From: Agarophyton chilense | Taxonomy: Eukaryota; Rhodophyta; Florideophyceae; Gracilariales; Gracilariaceae | DNA length: 64,000 bases | NCBI GenBank assembly: GCA_030374765.1 | Contig: JARGXX010000079.1 | Coordinates: 310,001 to 374,000 of the forward strand | Reading direction: 5' to 3' | Shown: positions 32,716 through 42,683 of the stretch, piece by piece | Position numbering within the stretch: position 1 is the first letter of the stretch | Layout: every line of letters starts with the position of its first letter | Made by a program: the position numbers and the translations under genes | Notes under the pieces: model-generated | What the model was told of the DNA's origin: nothing | Seen by the model: the letters and a program-made list of their open reading frames with translations, nothing else | The model's database searches: none

Positions 32716-33525
32716 ATGCAAAAGACCATTCTAATCACTGGAGCCACAGACGGTATTGGCCTTGAAACCGCCAAATCGCTCGCCACCCTTGGCCATTCCC
32801 TACTTATCCATGGTCGCAACCAAAACAAACTCGATACCACCCGGTTTCTACTATCATGCATTCCTGGCGCTGGAGCCGTGGATGTCTACCGCGCTGACTT
32901 GTCCCAGTTATCAGAAGTTGAAGCAATGGCTACTGCTGTCACCGGAAAGTACGCATCACTGGATGTTCTCATAAACAACGCAGGTATATTCACGGCTTTG
33001 ACTCCTGTTATACCCAATAGCCTGGACTTGCGTTTCGTTGTCAATGCCTTAGCACCATACTTCCTGACCAAGAAGATTCTGCCAATTATGCAACCCCGAA
33101 GCCGCATTATCAACCTTTCATCGGCCGCGCAAGCCCCAATAAAATTTGAAGCGCTCTTTGGCAGTGAACGCCTGAGCAATAGTGCAGCGTATGCCCAGAG
33201 TAAGCTTGCAATCACCATGTGGTCAATGCACCTCGCCAAGTCCCTCGGAAAGAATGGTCCTTCTGTTATTGTTGTGAATCCTGCATCTTTTCTAGGAAGC
33301 AAGATGGTGAGGGAAGCCTATGGTATCGCTGGAAAAGATTTGAAAGTAGGTGCAGATATTCTTGTCCGTGCTGCTTTGAGCGACGAATTCGCGAATGCAT
33401 CCGGGCGCTATTTCGATAACGATCAGGGTAAGTTTGCCCGTCCGCACGCAGATGCACTGGATGCAAGGAAGAATGAAAAAGTTGTTGAAGCAATCGAAAG
33501 TTTACTAGTTTCCATGAGGAACTAA
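32716..33525 (+). CDS. short-chain dehydrogenase/reductase (classical SDR)
   Basis: 269-residue NAD(P)-dependent oxidoreductase, full length for the classical family. Start at the ATG at 32716. The Rossmann glycine motif TGATDGIG is at residues 8-15. HGRNQNK follows, its Arg suggesting NADP(H) preference. NNAG is at about 90-93, INLSSAA holds the catalytic Ser, YAQSK (about 158-162) the catalytic Tyr/Lys, and VNPASF the cofactor-binding turn. No signal peptide or membrane segment, so probably soluble. The substrate cannot be read from sequence. The overall look is close to bacterial SDRs. It converges on the NOG2 gene with 135 bp between the stop codons. Confidence 0.9.
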   Translation: MQKTILITGATDGIGLETAKSLATLGHSLLIHGRNQNKLDTTRFLLSCIPGAGAVDVYRADLSQLSEVEAMATAVTGKYASLDVLINNAGIFTALTPVIPNSLDLRFVVNALAPYFLTKKILPIMQPRSRIINLSSAAQAPIKFEALFGSERLSNSAAYAQSKLAITMWSMHLAKSLGKNGPSVIVVNPASFLGSKMVREAYGIAGKDLKVGADILVRAALSDEFANASGRYFDNDQGKFARPHADALDARKNEKVVEAIESLLVSMRN

Positions 33526-33660
33526 AGACTTCTACTCTGACAGTAGCTCCGCTACCCGTATGTCCTTGCACCTTCGATACATCCCCGGTGTACGTGTTCC
33601 GCACCGGCTAACTAGAGCTTCCACATCCGATCGCAACTCAGAAGTGAAACACCGTACTGC

Positions 33661-35346
33661 TCATACCCTTTTGGAAACTTTCAAGTGTTTTATGTCTTCA
33701 TGCTCGACGGTGACAACTTTGACACTCTCGCGGGTATCATTAGCTGAATCAAGGTCGGGATTCGAACAAACCTGCTCATTCCGGCCCGTGACTTTATCAC
33801 TATTCGCTTTCGCTTCAGGTGACTGTCCCTGATCTCCCTCGTCTGACTCCTCTTTGACGTCGCTTGCAGGGGGTACAAACCATGGAAGTTTTCCCCTCTG
33901 GAAATCGCTCAACATCATTCTCCCTACAGTGTTCGTATCCGGTTCGCCCCCTTTCAAAAGCTTCCCCGTTTTACGAGCGAGCTTCTCCAGCAAATCGTCT
34001 GGGCGTTCCCAAGAATCAATTCCATATGTTCGCTGAATGTATTTTACATTCACACGTTCCAGCAGAGCAGGAATGTATTCTGCGGCCATACCACGCAAAG
34101 ATTCAATTCGAACAACCCCCTTCAGAATCGCTTCTGATTGAGTATTTCTTGTTGAGTCATGGACCACGCCAGGACAGTCAATGAGAAATATGGAGCGGAA
34201 CATTGTCACATACTGCCACACCTTGGTTTCACCTGGAATTGGTGCAACTTTGGAAACCTTTTTGCCCCTCAGTGTGTTTATGACACTTGACTTGCCTACA
34301 TTTGGATATCCTACCAAACCGCATGAGATTGACTTCTTCTCAGGGTGAAGGGCCTTGAATTGTCGTAGAAGATTAATAAGCGAACCCTTTCCAAATGGAT
34401 TTGTAATACTAGAGTGAAATACCAATGTAGGATACTCTGTGCTCAGTAATTTCAGCCAAGCTGATGAAACCCAGGTAGGTACTAGATCGGCCTTGTTGAG
34501 CAACAAGATCATGTGCTTGTGAGAACACTGTCGTTTCAGGAACTTCTCAAGATACATGCAGCGCGTACCCATGGGATCACGCGCATCAAGGACCTGAATA
34601 ACTACATCACTCGAGTCGACAACCTTGTGCAGTTCAGCCCATATTCTCTTGCTCTGTCCTTTGTCAAACACACGTTCTCGTTGCGCGTTCTTCAAGTCAT
34701 CGAAGCGAAGTCCAGCCTTCGCGTCAGGGTCTGGCGGCGCTTCTGCAGCAGCTTTCCTTGCCATCTCATCTGCGAGCTGTTCTTTTTTTTCCAAATCATC
34801 TTGATATTCCTTGTTGTTTTGCTCGGCATTCTTCAGCAATTGCTCGTACGAAGATGCAGTCAGTTTCGGTCTTTTTCTTCTTCTCTTCTTTGAAAATGTC
34901 TGTTCAAACGGTTCGTTTATCAAAAGCCCCATCTGAGATCCCGCCAACGCGCGACTCTCGCTTTGTGGTTCGGCAACAAGCGTCATGGGCAGCTTCTTCT
35001 GTTTCAGAAGTACCGAAAACGGGTCAGCCTGAGCTCTGGTCATAGCGTCTCGGAACCTATTTAAATCTTTTTGTTGCACAACGCGAGTATTTCCAAACCA
35101 CTTTCTGTTTGGAGCGACCCGACCCGCACCAACCTCGGGCGTTGCACTTGTCAAGTCACCGGCGTCTTTGATTATCCTTCCATTTCTGTCTCGTTTATGT
35201 GCCTTTGTTTTGTACATTTGAATTCTTCTGACTGTGGCTCTGTCTCTTCCATGTCCGATTTTATTGTTTCCGCGGTTCGCATCCATGGCATGGCGTGGTA
35301 GATTGCCGCCCACTCCGGCCGTGAGCTTCGGCTTTACTTTTGGCAT
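33661..35346 (-). CDS. GNL2: nucleolar GTP-binding protein 2 (NOG2/GNL2), 60S ribosome assembly GTPase
   Basis: 561-residue protein starting at the ATG at 35346 (MPKVKPKL). The N-terminal NGP1NT-type region (residues ~15-140) contains GNNKIGHGRDRATVRRI and NRKWFGNTRVVQQKDLNRF. The GTPase domain is circularly permuted: LNKADLVP (G4) comes first, then GYPNVGKSSVIN (G1), then DCPGV (G3). YIQRTYGIDSW and FQRGKLPWFVPP follow, both typical of NOG2. The C-terminal tail is acidic and then charged. In yeast the orthologue Nog2 acts in late nuclear maturation and export of pre-60S subunits. Basic KKRRRKRPK-type clusters fit nucleolar targeting. Intronless. Confidence 0.95.
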   Translation of the reverse strand: MPKVKPKLTAGVGGNLPRHAMDANRGNNKIGHGRDRATVRRIQMYKTKAHKRDRNGRIIKDAGDLTSATPEVGAGRVAPNRKWFGNTRVVQQKDLNRFRDAMTRAQADPFSVLLKQKKLPMTLVAEPQSESRALAGSQMGLLINEPFEQTFSKKRRRKRPKLTASSYEQLLKNAEQNNKEYQDDLEKKEQLADEMARKAAAEAPPDPDAKAGLRFDDLKNAQRERVFDKGQSKRIWAELHKVVDSSDVVIQVLDARDPMGTRCMYLEKFLKRQCSHKHMILLLNKADLVPTWVSSAWLKLLSTEYPTLVFHSSITNPFGKGSLINLLRQFKALHPEKKSISCGLVGYPNVGKSSVINTLRGKKVSKVAPIPGETKVWQYVTMFRSIFLIDCPGVVHDSTRNTQSEAILKGVVRIESLRGMAAEYIPALLERVNVKYIQRTYGIDSWERPDDLLEKLARKTGKLLKGGEPDTNTVGRMMLSDFQRGKLPWFVPPASDVKEESDEGDQGQSPEAKANSDKVTGRNEQVCSNPDLDSANDTRESVKVVTVEHEDIKHLKVSKRV

Positions 35347-35397
35347 AATTAGTTTCCACAGCACCGCGGGCGTTGCGCTTCGAATAGATACTTCTGA

Positions 35398-35652
35398 TTA
35401 AGGCAGCAAGTCCCTGAAAGGAGTTCCGAGATGTGAAGCGAGTGGTTCTTGATGACGTTTTATAACATAAGTAGGCATGGACATCTGTTGCGCGTACCCA
35501 TCCATCGACCGACGGTGGATCACAAGGTTTTCAGTGAAATTTTTTTTAAATGTTTCAAATTCTTTGTGCGCATATGGACTAATCTTGAGCAGTCTCAGGG
35601 CCGGTCTCAACCGAGGTAGATTCAGGGTCGACCAACCGTTGACGTGATTCAT
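35398..35652 (-). CDS. small protein of unknown function (84 aa)
   Basis: 84-codon frame with an ATG start at 35652, same strand as NOG2 and ending about 50 bp upstream of its start codon. It is basic, with an amphipathic N-terminal helix (LPRLRPALRLLKISPY) of the kind seen in small mitochondrial proteins, and has no membrane segment. I do not recognise the family. Residue use looks coding-like. It could instead be an upstream frame in the NOG2 leader. Confidence 0.45.
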   Translation of the reverse strand: MNHVNGWSTLNLPRLRPALRLLKISPYAHKEFETFKKNFTENLVIHRRSMDGYAQQMSMPTYVIKRHQEPLASHLGTPFRDLLP

Positions 35653-36392
35653 TCTTTGAAAACTTCAATCATTAGGCACCAAAAACTAACGTCTGTAAGA
35701 CGCGAAAGAGTTAGAAAATTACAAAAACTAGGTCCGCTCGTTCTCTATTGCTCGCTTGATCCCCGCAAAATGGGGAAGTGCCGAATCGACACGACGTCGC
35801 CAGCGTCGAAAAAGTGACCAACCAGAGGCCTAGGCTCAGACATTGGTCCCCACCACCTTTGCACCAGGAAGCTGATTCTCTATCTGCCAATAACTATATA
35901 GTATTTTAGAATTTTGACCAATAAAAACAGTAGGCTCAAACAATACTGCTCCTCTGCCCAATGGTTCCAGTCCAAGTCATCCCATTGTCAGTCATTATTG
36001 TCAAGTTCAATCGTTTTCAAAGCGTGATCATCAACGTCTTCAGAGCATGACCTTCATTGATATCCGGTCACGAAAGCGTTCTCCCTTCATAAGTACTATA
36101 TTCATGGTTGATATCTGGTTGTAAGAGCTTTTTTTTCACATGGTCTCTCGTCGTATCCATCTGGTTGCCAGAGCTTTCTCTCTTCTCCTATTTTCCTTTC
36201 AGTATAGCACCACTATCAGAGTGTTCACCATTTTTTACTCTTCAATAACTGCTTTTTTAGACTAGAAGTGAATGCAGTAAACCGTTAGTTGTTCGTAACT
36301 TCTTCTTCATTCATTTTCAGAAACTCTAATACTAAGAAAAACAATTTCTTCTCTTGTTCAACGCATAATCAAACTGTTTTAAATTTGAACAA
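35653..36392. other. intergenic, no gene seen
   Basis: Contains the probable upstream region of the small ORF, then AT-rich sequence. Short imperfect repeats of TTCAAT/TTTTCA-like words occur around 36,000-36,200 (GTCATCCCATTGTCAGTCATTATTGTCAAGTTCAATCG region). No RNA gene was recognised. Confidence 0.45.
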
Positions 36393-36698
36393 TTGATTCT
36401 AACCTACTCTAACGCGATTATTTCTAATGTATGCAGAGACTTTAACAAAGGGCTAGAGCATTTTGGAAAACTGACGCTCACAGATAATGCAAAGCGGTTT
36501 GATTTAGTACAACGGCACTTCTTTGATATAGTAGAGACTGAAAAGCGTGAGAGCACTCCAGTTTTTTTTGTTACCAGCTCTAAGCTGGGTGTTTATCTTT
36601 TCTCTGATCTCATAACCCCAGTTCTTATGAAAAAAGACCAGTTTCGGATTTGTGATACTGCACCTGTGATACAGGGGGTCTTTTTGGCTTGTAACTAA
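36393..36698 (+). pseudogene. coding-like fragment of unknown family
   Basis: 101 codons in the plus direction with coding-like composition (FNKGLEHFGKLTLTDNAKRFDLVQRHFF). No motif known to me. It lies upstream of two further fragments on the same strand and of the MULE transposase, and may belong to the same decayed mobile element. Confidence 0.35.
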
Positions 36699-37128
36699 AA
36701 TTGCATTCAGAAAGAACCATCGCAGAGAGAATTGTTTTTATTAAATAGGAAAAAAGAATTTCCGATGAATGCTATTAAAGATTCAAGAAGAAGTGACACT
36801 GTCTTTGTCACAGTTCATTGAGGATTCTTGATTGGAAAACGCTTTATTCGATTGGAATCAGATTTGAAAGAGAGGCCTACTGTTTACTTTGGAGAAAGCT
36901 GTAGATGGTAATGTCCTGATCAAATTCTGAGGTTCTTCAAGAATTCATTCGACTATAGGATTATCCATGGTAAAGCTACTGTTACTATATAAAAAAACTA
37001 TATGCCGGATGTTCTAAACTACAAAAAAACACTCGGATGAGTATAGTTCTGGTTGTTTCGTTATATCACCGGCGACGGAACTAGCGGAAGATACGCGGTT
37101 TGCGCTGGAAAAGCTTAGTAAATATGGA

Positions 37129-37482
37129 ATGAATGGCGAGCTCTTAGAATTTTACAAATGGATGGCGATAAGAAGTCGCATCTTGCAGACTATACAGGCA
37201 TCTGTTTTCTGTAAGACTGAAAAAGGCAGTGAGATTATGGTATCGCAGTATCGGTTGAGCTTTCGTCAAGATTATTTTCCAAATCGCTCTGACGCAAATA
37301 CTCGACTCCAAAAGATGCATCCATTCTTGAAGAGAAGTGACTTAAGCATGGCCAATCGCAGGCAACTTTTCAATCTCTTGGAAAACGCCAGGCTTACCGA
37401 TACATCTTTCATGGACGAAACCCTTTGGGGTATCGGGAACATTTCAATTTCAACAAAAAGCAGGCACCTGTCACCACTTTGA
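37129..37482 (+). pseudogene. coding-like fragment of unknown family, overlaps next ORF out of phase
   Basis: 117 codons; the last ~20 codons overlap the 381-codon frame in another phase, suggesting one former gene with a frameshift near 37,430. Basic and aromatic-rich (YRLSFRQDYFPNRSD). No recognisable domain. Confidence 0.35.
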
Positions 37483-38570
37483 AAAAGAAAACGTGTCATC
37501 TGAACACTAACAATTCTTTTGGCCGTTCCCCCAGGTTAATAAAGAAGCATGAGCCTATCAAGACTTTGGAAAAGAAAGTTCATTCAAACAATAACAGTTC
37601 TTTATGCCGTTTCCGCGCATCGATACGAAGAATTAGATTCTTTGAGAGCAATCTGGCTGCTTTATGGATTCTTGATGACCTCATAGAAGCCGCTGTTGGT
37701 AACAATGAGAAAATAGTGGCACTAAGCGTCGGAAAAGAAAAGAACAGCCTGGTTAAACCGAATTCTATCGCTGTTCTAAAAGACACTTCCAGCAATGATG
37801 GAATGCGTTTGTGTGGAGATGTTTCTAATTTTCTTGGGTTCATGGATTCAATCGCACGCTACGAGAGATTTATCTATACAATTCACTTCTTTCAATACGT
37901 CCAGTTCCCGAAAAATGGTTCGTGTCGTCTCACCAATTCCTGTCTACGGTGTTTGCTACAGAGGAAGTACACGAACACTTGTCCTTCTAACCTGATGATA
38001 CAATTAAACGATCTCAAATCGAACTGCACAATGTCACTCAACTGCACTCATTCACATGAAAGAGTCAATTTCAGTGAGGCAGAGTTGCGAAACCGTTTTG
38101 AATCTCTGAAAGTCTCCGTGGAGAAAAGATTATTGGAATGGAAGAAAAGAGATCGTTTAAAAACAGAAGAGTTCTGGAACTCACTTTATAGCAAATGCTT
38201 TCCTCAAGAAGACGAGTCTACAAAACTACAACGCATTTCAGATGACGTACTACGGCTTCCAAAAGGCCTCTGGTTTCAGAGACCCACGTTTCCAGGCGTT
38301 CTACCGAAAGTTTCCCCTCATGTTTCTCGTTGCATTATTACTACTTCATTTCCAGACAATTTAGTGGCACCTAAGAAACCAACTTCTGCGCCCATTTATT
38401 GTACAGTCCCAGTAGTCCCAACTTTACGGGAAATATGTTCCACTTTGGACAAACAAAATGCCTTGCAACCTACTTCGGATATCGCTGGTTCACGATCTAG
38501 TTCACGGGGTGACGTCGGAGGCGTCAGAAGTGTGGTAAGAAAGGACGTCACCGACGTACCAAGCGCTTGA
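37425..38570 (+). CDS. 381-codon ORF of unknown function with internal repeat
   Basis: Longest open frame in this stretch. It opens with a TTG, so the true start is either the preceding overlapping frame or the first in-frame ATG (GMRLCG, ~37,801). Residues ~18-72 hold two imperfect ~27-residue repeats (TLKKKTCHLNTNNSFGR and TLEKKVHSNNNSSLCRF), seen in DNA as an ~80-bp tandem duplication at 37,465-37,625. The middle has scattered Cys/His (CRLTNSCLRCLLQRK; CPSN; CTMSLNCTHSH) that could bind zinc. Then come a charged helix (ELRNRFESLKVSVEKRLLEWKKRD) and a Ser/Arg-rich tail. I do not know the family. Given its place just before the MULE transposase, it may be a second gene of that element. Confidence 0.45.
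   Translation: MGYREHFNFNKKQAPVTTLKKKTCHLNTNNSFGRSPRLIKKHEPIKTLEKKVHSNNNSSLCRFRASIRRIRFFESNLAALWILDDLIEAAVGNNEKIVALSVGKEKNSLVKPNSIAVLKDTSSNDGMRLCGDVSNFLGFMDSIARYERFIYTIHFFQYVQFPKNGSCRLTNSCLRCLLQRKYTNTCPSNLMIQLNDLKSNCTMSLNCTHSHERVNFSEAELRNRFESLKVSVEKRLLEWKKRDRLKTEEFWNSLYSKCFPQEDESTKLQRISDDVLRLPKGLWFQRPTFPGVLPKVSPHVSRCIITTSFPDNLVAPKKPTSAPIYCTVPVVPTLREICSTLDKQNALQPTSDIAGSRSSSRGDVGGVRSVVRKDVTDVPSA
37465..37625 (+). repeat. imperfect ~80-bp tandem duplication inside the 381-codon ORF
   Basis: Two adjacent units align over about 80 bp (ACTTTGAAAAAGAAA / ACTTTGGAAAAGAAA; AACAATTCTTT / AACAGTTCTTT). The copies have diverged, so the duplication is old, and it keeps the reading frame. Confidence 0.6.
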
Positions 38571-39766
38571 GGTGATTGTTTTATATCTATGGAATCATCG
38601 GCTGGTAGAAGTATTTTTGCCATGTATACTGGTTCAAAACCCGATCTGGGGTTCAACTATCTTGACATGCAAACTGTAAATGGCGCTCTATCGGATAAGG
38701 AGAACAATGGAAAGTACGAAGGAGATGTTAAGTATGGAACAGATGCCAAACTGATCGAGAAGTTTTGGTTTCTTGACGACCAAGAAGAACTACCAATGGA
38801 GCTCATCCAGCTTCCGACAGAATTGGAGTAGACGAATGGTTGTGGTGCAGATTGGGAGATCAAGGAAAAAGTTTTGCTTGGAACACAAAGATATGAGAGG
38901 CATACAAAACCAGATGAGGGCGAAGTTGATAATTTCTTTAAAACAACTGTCATATCATACTTTGGAAACTTACCGCTCGACTCTCCTGGCTAGGACGTGA
39001 TAAAAGAAGTCAGGATTATTGCAGAGACCATGGGATACAGCCTAAAGTGTAGAACTTCCATATTTCTTGGACACAAAGACGTCGAAAGAAGCATTTGGAT
39101 GGCTGAAGATAAAAGGGTTCTGAGGAAATGTATACTGAAATGTAAAAGAAAAGAAGAAAGGGAGGCTTATGGCTTCACCCCAACAATCAAAACACTACCT
39201 TCCGAGAAGGAGGGCGAGGGAAAGTCATATGTCGGAGACTTCCGAGACGCGAGACACAATCAGCCCCCTTCGACAACCAGGGCCGGAATTCGCCATCTGC
39301 CTCCGAAAATGCGTAGGGAAGCCTTGAAAGTGACAAGTAAGTTACGTTATCTCTCCCAAATACCGTAAGGTATTTGCAAGATAGATATAGAATTGTCATA
39401 AGCCCACCATCTGTCCGAAAGATGTTAGGGTATGGACGCGGAATAAGTAACCCAAAAAGACCTTGAATGTACGAAGCTATTCGAGGAGTTGGTCATGTTA
39501 CAGGAGGAAAACGTCGAAAATAGGTACTACTTTAGTCACGATGGTGACGGACGAATGGTATCGGCATGCAGGGCTTTAGATGAGTGGATTGACCACTACA
39601 AATCGTTTGGAGTTGTCCCCGGTGTTTCTATTGATTGTAAGGCAGTAGCAAATCGTTATGGATTTCCGCTTATAACAATTAATGGAAGGTCCTATGACGG
39701 ATTCGTCCTTACTTTCTTTATGGTGTTTATCAGTTGTGAAGCGGAATCTGACCTCTTAGATATCCT

Positions 39767-40681
39767 TGTGGAGCAAAACCCGGCGACGGGAAGTGCTCTC
39801 AAGGTGTTCGAAGCCTTGTTCCCTGGGGGAGGCAGACTCAGAGACAGAGCCCTCCGTTCGACCCGTAGTGTGGGGTGTAACTCCCACGGGGGATTCCGGC
39901 AGTACCGACGGAGGTGAGGGGTAGAAACCGTTGGATCGGGAATGGGTATGGGTATCCCAAAGAATGGGGGAAAATGCGGCGAAGAGGAAAAACGGGGCGA
40001 GGGTCGGGCACTAACAGGCACCGGACCCGAGAACCAGAAAAGGGGCGAAACAACAAAAGAAACCCAATACAGGGGCGAAAACCTGTCCTCGAAAGGAAAC
40101 ACAAAAAGCACGCAACAAGTAAGCAGAACCCCCACGGGGTATCGTGCACGCAGGTCGTCTGAGCGGTCCCAAGGGGGTGGTTGCACGGAACCCAAACGTG
40201 GGCACTCTCCAAGTGGAGTCGTGTCCCTACGCAGGCGTTGCTAACCAGAGCCCGTTCCGGGTTGTAAGGCCGAAACGATGGCGACGAAGAACCTCTAAAG
40301 GTATCGAAGACCAACCTTGGTTACCATTTACTCTGAGCCTCGGACTGTCAGATCTCGTCTCCCTAAGTAGGGCCCACTAACTAAACTCTACAGTAGTGCA
40401 CACCTGCGCAGAGCCATACACGTGGAGATCCCACTGTCAGGGCCCAAAAGTCCAACGTTCTACAAATATCCGAAAATCGGTGCCAAAATTAAGCCACGTG
40501 TATCACGGGGCCAATCCAACCATGGGCCATCCGAATTTTTCCCTTATAGGCGAAATATAACCGGAAAACAGTGCCACCTCAGCACACCTTAGAGGGGATC
40601 ATAGTCATAACCCTCGGAGGGTTCAATCCTCATTCTATGAGTTGCATCTTCAAGTATCCCCTAACTGGGCGTTGCTCTACA
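39767..40681 (-). repeat. 3' LTR of gypsy element (915 bp)
   Basis: Bounded by ATCCT on the left and the polypurine tract on the right. TGTGGAGCAA...TTGCTCTACA in plus reading. Confidence 0.95.
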
Positions 40682-40694
40682 TCTCCCCCTCCTT
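40682..40694 (-). promoter_or_regulatory. polypurine tract of gypsy element
   Basis: Minus-strand AAGGAGGGGGAGA directly before the 3' LTR opening TGTAGAG. This fixes the element's orientation as minus. Confidence 0.85.
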
Positions 40695-40762
40695 AAGACG
40701 AGGAAGAACATTCCGAGCCGCGGGTGTCTCGCTTTCCGATCACTATATATACTTCTCTCCCA

Positions 40763-42619
40763 ATGGGGTCCTTCACCACTTCTGAGGATCGCCACAAAAC
40801 CGGCACATCGGTACAACTTTCTTCTACTCCTCCGACTTTCGGCGATAAGCAACTTCTCGCAATAGCATTCTCAACCAGCCCTCTCAAGGGAATGAACCCA
40901 TACGTCCTCAACCCACTCTCGGGGCCGTCGGCCTCCGCGCCGGCGGACAACGAAGCTCCCCAGCAGGGTGGGTATTTCTCCGGTGTGGATGCGGCTCCGT
41001 CAGGTACCGAACCTTCCGCCTCGGCGAGCAACCGACATCCTCAGGAGGATTTGGACATTAACGCGGTGGCGTGGAACTCCGCTCATGCAATGCCCTTGGT
41101 AGCAAACTCCAGAGGTTGGATCTCAAACGAATCCGTTCGAAGGTGGAGTCCCCTTACCGATCCGGTGATATATTCCCGCGCTCCGTGGTTCCATCCGACA
41201 GCGGTTCGCGACGATGAGCTCATCGACTCCTACGTGGAGGACGGCTTATTGCCGGGTGGCCTACCTGTCGAGGTTGTACGTTCTCCCGATTGGAGGGCGC
41301 GGGTAGCCATAGAGCCTCAGTATCTATACCGCGGTCGCGGGGAGTCCATGGACAAGGCGCGCGCAGTGATGGCGGCTCTGGCCTACCAGCGATTGGAGAG
41401 GTCACGCTTTGACCATCTGGTTCCCCCGGAGTACGGGTTCGATGTCGCCTATTACCGCACGTACGGTGATGTCTCCTACGGGGATAACCTGGCAGCCTTT
41501 CCCGAAGCCGAGTTCCGCGTACCGGGTTTTCCTCTCCGAGAAGATATGCTCCAATGGAGTCGTCCCATCCTTCGGGCTGAATTCAGGTACCTTCAACGGC
41601 AGTTTACCCAGTATGGGTTCGATCGACGCGTGCGCTTCGAGCGCCGCTCGCGCTCCCGTTTCGGGTTCCTTGTCCCGTATCCTCACGTGGAACTGGAGCG
41701 TATCAGTAACACGGCGAAGGTTGGGCAATTCGTGCCCCTTCCAGCTTGGTGGAGTAAGGTCGAGGTCCTCCGAGGGTGCTTTGCTGAACTGCCCTCATGC
41801 ATCTACTATATCGGGTCTCGTTTGATGCACGACCCGAACTCGGGATACTGGTCCCTCGTTGCAGCCGAGTGGGCAGCCCGCGTAGCGGCGCACCTCCTCT
41901 GGGATGATCATGACCATTTCCGTATCTGGTATATTCCTCCGATGCTACGGACCATCATGCGTCAGGTCGACCTTGTCCCAGCGTTGGGTTCGGCCAGCAG
42001 CGTGCAGGACCTGTATCCAATCTTGGACGTGATCGACAACACCCAATGGGATCGAGTTCCAGTGGAAAATCAGCCCGCAGGGGAAGGATCCACGCGAGAC
42101 AAGTCTCCTGGCCGGTACGATCCGAGCTCCGGTAACTGGGTCTATTACAATCCCTTCGAAGGGGTTCGCATTAGCGCGGCGCAAGCACGGGCGCTGATTG
42201 ACTCGCCTCGACCGATGCCGGTGGGACACCCGACGGGGTTCATTTATACCGACGATTACGAGTACGAGCCTCCAGTAGACCTGGACAATCCAGCGTTGGA
42301 TAACGACATGCCAGCTCCTAGTGGAGTGCTCCCTGGGGAGCCATCTGTACCCTTCCAACCAGTGGGAACGACCTCAGCTGCGGCGGCGAATGCATCCGGT
42401 GGCGGTCCATCTGCTCCCCCCGGGTGGGGTGTGAACACCCTTGCACAGGCGCCGGTTGCCACTCCGCAAGCGGATAGTGTGCGACAAGGCCTCGTGAACG
42501 CACGCATTCCGATTCCCCCGGGTATGACGGATGTGACCCAGATGTTGGCTTTCGCCTCGGCGTACCATCAGGGTCAGAATCCCAGCGGTGGGGCGGGTCC
42601 CTCCTCGGGCTTTCCGTAG
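40763..42619 (+). CDS. antisense ORF of gypsy element, 618 codons, function unknown
   Basis: Long intact plus-strand frame inside the minus-oriented gypsy element, between the chromodomain end and the 3' LTR. ATG at 40763 (the frame is open from a GTG at 40724); a TATA-like CACTATATATACT lies about 20 bp upstream. The product has a Ser/Pro/Ala-rich N-terminus (~110 residues). A folded-looking middle (~110-430) is rich in Arg, Trp, Tyr and Phe, with repeated YGFD-type words (PPEYGFDVAYYRTYGD; QYGFDRRVRFERRSRSRFG). The C-terminus is Pro/Gly/Ala-rich. I see no signal peptide, membrane helix, protease, nuclease or zinc motif, so it does not look like an envelope protein. Antisense ORFs in this place are known in some plant Ty3 elements such as Grande; I cannot relate this one to them. 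Confidence 0.75.
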   Translation: MGSFTTSEDRHKTGTSVQLSSTPPTFGDKQLLAIAFSTSPLKGMNPYVLNPLSGPSASAPADNEAPQQGGYFSGVDAAPSGTEPSASASNRHPQEDLDINAVAWNSAHAMPLVANSRGWISNESVRRWSPLTDPVIYSRAPWFHPTAVRDDELIDSYVEDGLLPGGLPVEVVRSPDWRARVAIEPQYLYRGRGESMDKARAVMAALAYQRLERSRFDHLVPPEYGFDVAYYRTYGDVSYGDNLAAFPEAEFRVPGFPLREDMLQWSRPILRAEFRYLQRQFTQYGFDRRVRFERRSRSRFGFLVPYPHVELERISNTAKVGQFVPLPAWWSKVEVLRGCFAELPSCIYYIGSRLMHDPNSGYWSLVAAEWAARVAAHLLWDDHDHFRIWYIPPMLRTIMRQVDLVPALGSASSVQDLYPILDVIDNTQWDRVPVENQPAGEGSTRDKSPGRYDPSSGNWVYYNPFEGVRISAAQARALIDSPRPMPVGHPTGFIYTDDYEYEPPVDLDNPALDNDMPAPSGVLPGEPSVPFQPVGTTSAAAANASGGGPSAPPGWGVNTLAQAPVATPQADSVRQGLVNARIPIPPGMTDVTQMLAFASAYHQGQNPSGGAGPSSGFP

Positions 42620-42683
42620 TTCCGCCTTCTGGCAATTGTAGAGTCCATAGCTTGGTGACAATAGTAAACTTCTGATATTTGCA

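Noticed and set aside
40763-42619. Reading the gypsy antisense ORF as an envelope gene
   Set aside because: It lies on the opposite strand to gag-pol and shows no signal peptide, membrane helix or cleavage site.
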